Shown in pieces: positions 13,736 through 14,301 of a stretch of DNA of 14,301 bases. The stretch covers positions 1-14,301 of the forward strand of contig DKBS01000040.1 of the NCBI GenBank assembly GCA_002451275.1, given 5' to 3'. The notes under the pieces were generated by a model. The model was not told the DNA's origin, made no database searches, and was given only the letters and a program-made list of their open reading frames with translations. The DNA comes from Planctomycetaceae bacterium UBA6894. GTDB lineage: Bacteria; Planctomycetota; Planctomycetia; Gemmatales; Gemmataceae. Both the position numbers and the translations under genes were made by a program. Within the stretch, counting starts at the first letter, position 1. Every line of letters starts with the position of its first letter.

Positions 13736-14134
13736 TTAGCGCTTGATCAGGTCGCTGACGCGGACCTTGTCGAGCGCCTTCTTCTCGACGTCGGCGATCT
13801 GGACGCAGATGTCGTTCAGCTTCTTGTCGAGGACGTTCTTGCGCTCCTCGTGCAGGGGAGCGACGCCCTTGATCGGTCCGTCCACAGCTTGGATGACGTC
13901 CAGCAGGGTGACATCCTCAGGCTTGCGGGACAGGCGGTAGCCGCCGTTGGGGCCCTTGATGGACTTCAGCACGCCGCAGGAGACGAGGGGCTTGAGGACC
14001 TTCAGCAGGAAGCGCTCGGGAATGCCACGGTCTTCGGCGATGGTGTGGGAAGCGACGGGCTTCTCATGGTGCTTGTGTTGGGCCATGTAGGCGACAGCGT
14101 GGATGGCATAGCTAGAAGCGCGGGTCAGTCTCAT
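13736..14134 (-). CDS. Rrf2-family transcriptional regulator lacking Fe-S cysteines
   Basis: A 132-aa winged-helix DNA-binding protein of the Rrf2 family (relatives IscR, NsrR, CymR, RsrR). It begins MRLTRASSYAIHAVAYMAQ, and the recognition-helix region IPERFLLKVLKPLVSCGVLKSIKGPNGGYRLSR (38-70) is typical. The following VTLLDVIQAVDGP (75-87) is the conserved linker. In cluster-binding members three cysteines follow in the dimerisation loop; here that loop (88-112) has only Cys110, and the only other cysteine is Cys53. It therefore probably binds no Fe-S cluster and may sense a small ligand or partner protein as CymR does. GGAG is 6 nt before the ATG. A palindrome at 14152-14166 just upstream suggests autoregulation. 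Confidence 0.92.
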   Translation of the reverse strand: MRLTRASSYAIHAVAYMAQHKHHEKPVASHTIAEDRGIPERFLLKVLKPLVSCGVLKSIKGPNGGYRLSRKPEDVTLLDVIQAVDGPIKGVAPLHEERKNVLDKKLNDICVQIADVEKKALDKVRVSDLIKR

Positions 14135-14151
14135 TCTCTACTCCAAAAAAC

Positions 14152-14166
14152 GGAACGTTCTGTTCC
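14152..14166. promoter_or_regulatory. Palindromic candidate operator upstream of the Rrf2 gene
   Basis: GGAACGTTCTGTTCC contains the perfect 8-bp palindrome GAACGTTC (14153-14160) and 5-bp inverted arms GGAAC and GTTCC. It lies 17-32 nt before the start codon of an Rrf2-family gene, where an autoregulatory operator would be expected. Binding is inferred, not shown. Confidence 0.45.
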
Positions 14167-14181
14167 AACCAAAATTGCCCT

Positions 14182-14200
14182 TCGCCGAGGAAACCGGCGA
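14182..14200. other. Short hairpin in the upstream region of the Rrf2 gene
   Basis: TCGCCG (14182-14187) pairs with CGGCGA (14195-14200) around a 7-nt loop. It lies 48-66 nt upstream of the regulator's start. It may be part of the leader or a second regulatory site; there is no T-tract. I could not assign a confident promoter in 14135-14301. Confidence 0.25.
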
Positions 14201-14301
14201 GAGGAAGATTTTTCATCCAACCAGAGGCGACAGGGATGCCTTGACTTTGCCAAGCCCCCGAGGGCGACCTATATAAAAACACGGCCCCTTCCAATGACAC
14301 A

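Noticed and set aside
12618..13739. 373-codon plus-strand open frame opposite the FAD-dependent dehydrogenase
   Set aside because: It lies antisense to a protein with clear flavin-binding motifs and crosses the intergenic terminator.
14241..14277. TTGACT and TATATAAAA on the plus strand resembling a sigma-70 promoter
   Set aside because: The spacing between the two hexamers is 23-25 nt, too long for a standard promoter, and the gene it would serve lies outside the window.
14112..14300. 62-codon minus-strand frame upstream of the Rrf2 gene
   Set aside because: It overlaps the candidate operator and the regulator's start and shows no recognisable family or ribosome binding site.

Overview
The window is a GC-rich bacterial segment that most resembles a planctomycete, probably a Gemmataceae-like or related PVC-group genome. 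The main evidence is a DUF1501 protein with a Tat-type leader, a secreted PQQ-type beta-propeller opening with the WPEFRGP motif common in that phylum, an unusual density of exported hydrolases, and scattered extragenic repeats. No rRNA, tRNA, CRISPR array, insertion sequence or prophage gene is visible. The lineage is inferred from gene content only.

Layout from left to right. Positions 1-267 hold a possible C-terminal gene remnant and an extragenic hairpin repeat. Positions 268-2399 (minus) are a two-gene operon, a fumarylacetoacetate-hydrolase-fold enzyme followed by an FGGY sugar kinase, joined by a 4-nt ATGA overlap. Positions 2572-5287 (plus) are a pair of exported proteins, a lipoprotein serine hydrolase of the class C beta-lactamase superfamily and a PQQ-like beta-propeller. 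A repeat- and hairpin-bearing gap (5288-5433) separates them from a tight minus-strand run, 10304 down to 5434. That run holds a DUF1501 protein, a 73-aa putative antitoxin, an MNT-type nucleotidyltransferase, a large alpha/beta-hydrolase plus SGNH-esterase fusion, and a secreted GH43-like five-bladed propeller. The last four genes overlap by 68, 4 and 1 nt. Positions 10517-11980 (plus) carry a GT2 membrane glycosyltransferase and mscL. Positions 11985-13592 (minus) encode a COG2509-type FAD-dependent dehydrogenase, and 13736-14134 (minus) an Rrf2-family regulator with its own strong terminator and a palindromic candidate operator.

How the genes may work together. The esterase fusion and the propeller enzyme look like a small exported module that deacylates and cleaves or senses a polysaccharide. 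The FAH-fold enzyme and FGGY kinase could act on sugars or sugar acids inside the cell, but nothing in the sequence links the two operons. The most unusual features are the nucleotidyltransferase/antitoxin-like pair fused by overlaps into the polysaccharide-esterase transcription unit, the tandem two-esterase protein, a GT2 enzyme whose usual DxD motif reads ASP, and an Rrf2 protein without the cysteines for an Fe-S cluster. I see no complete, clearly new multi-gene system. The overlapping toxin-antitoxin/esterase run is the best candidate for a closer look.
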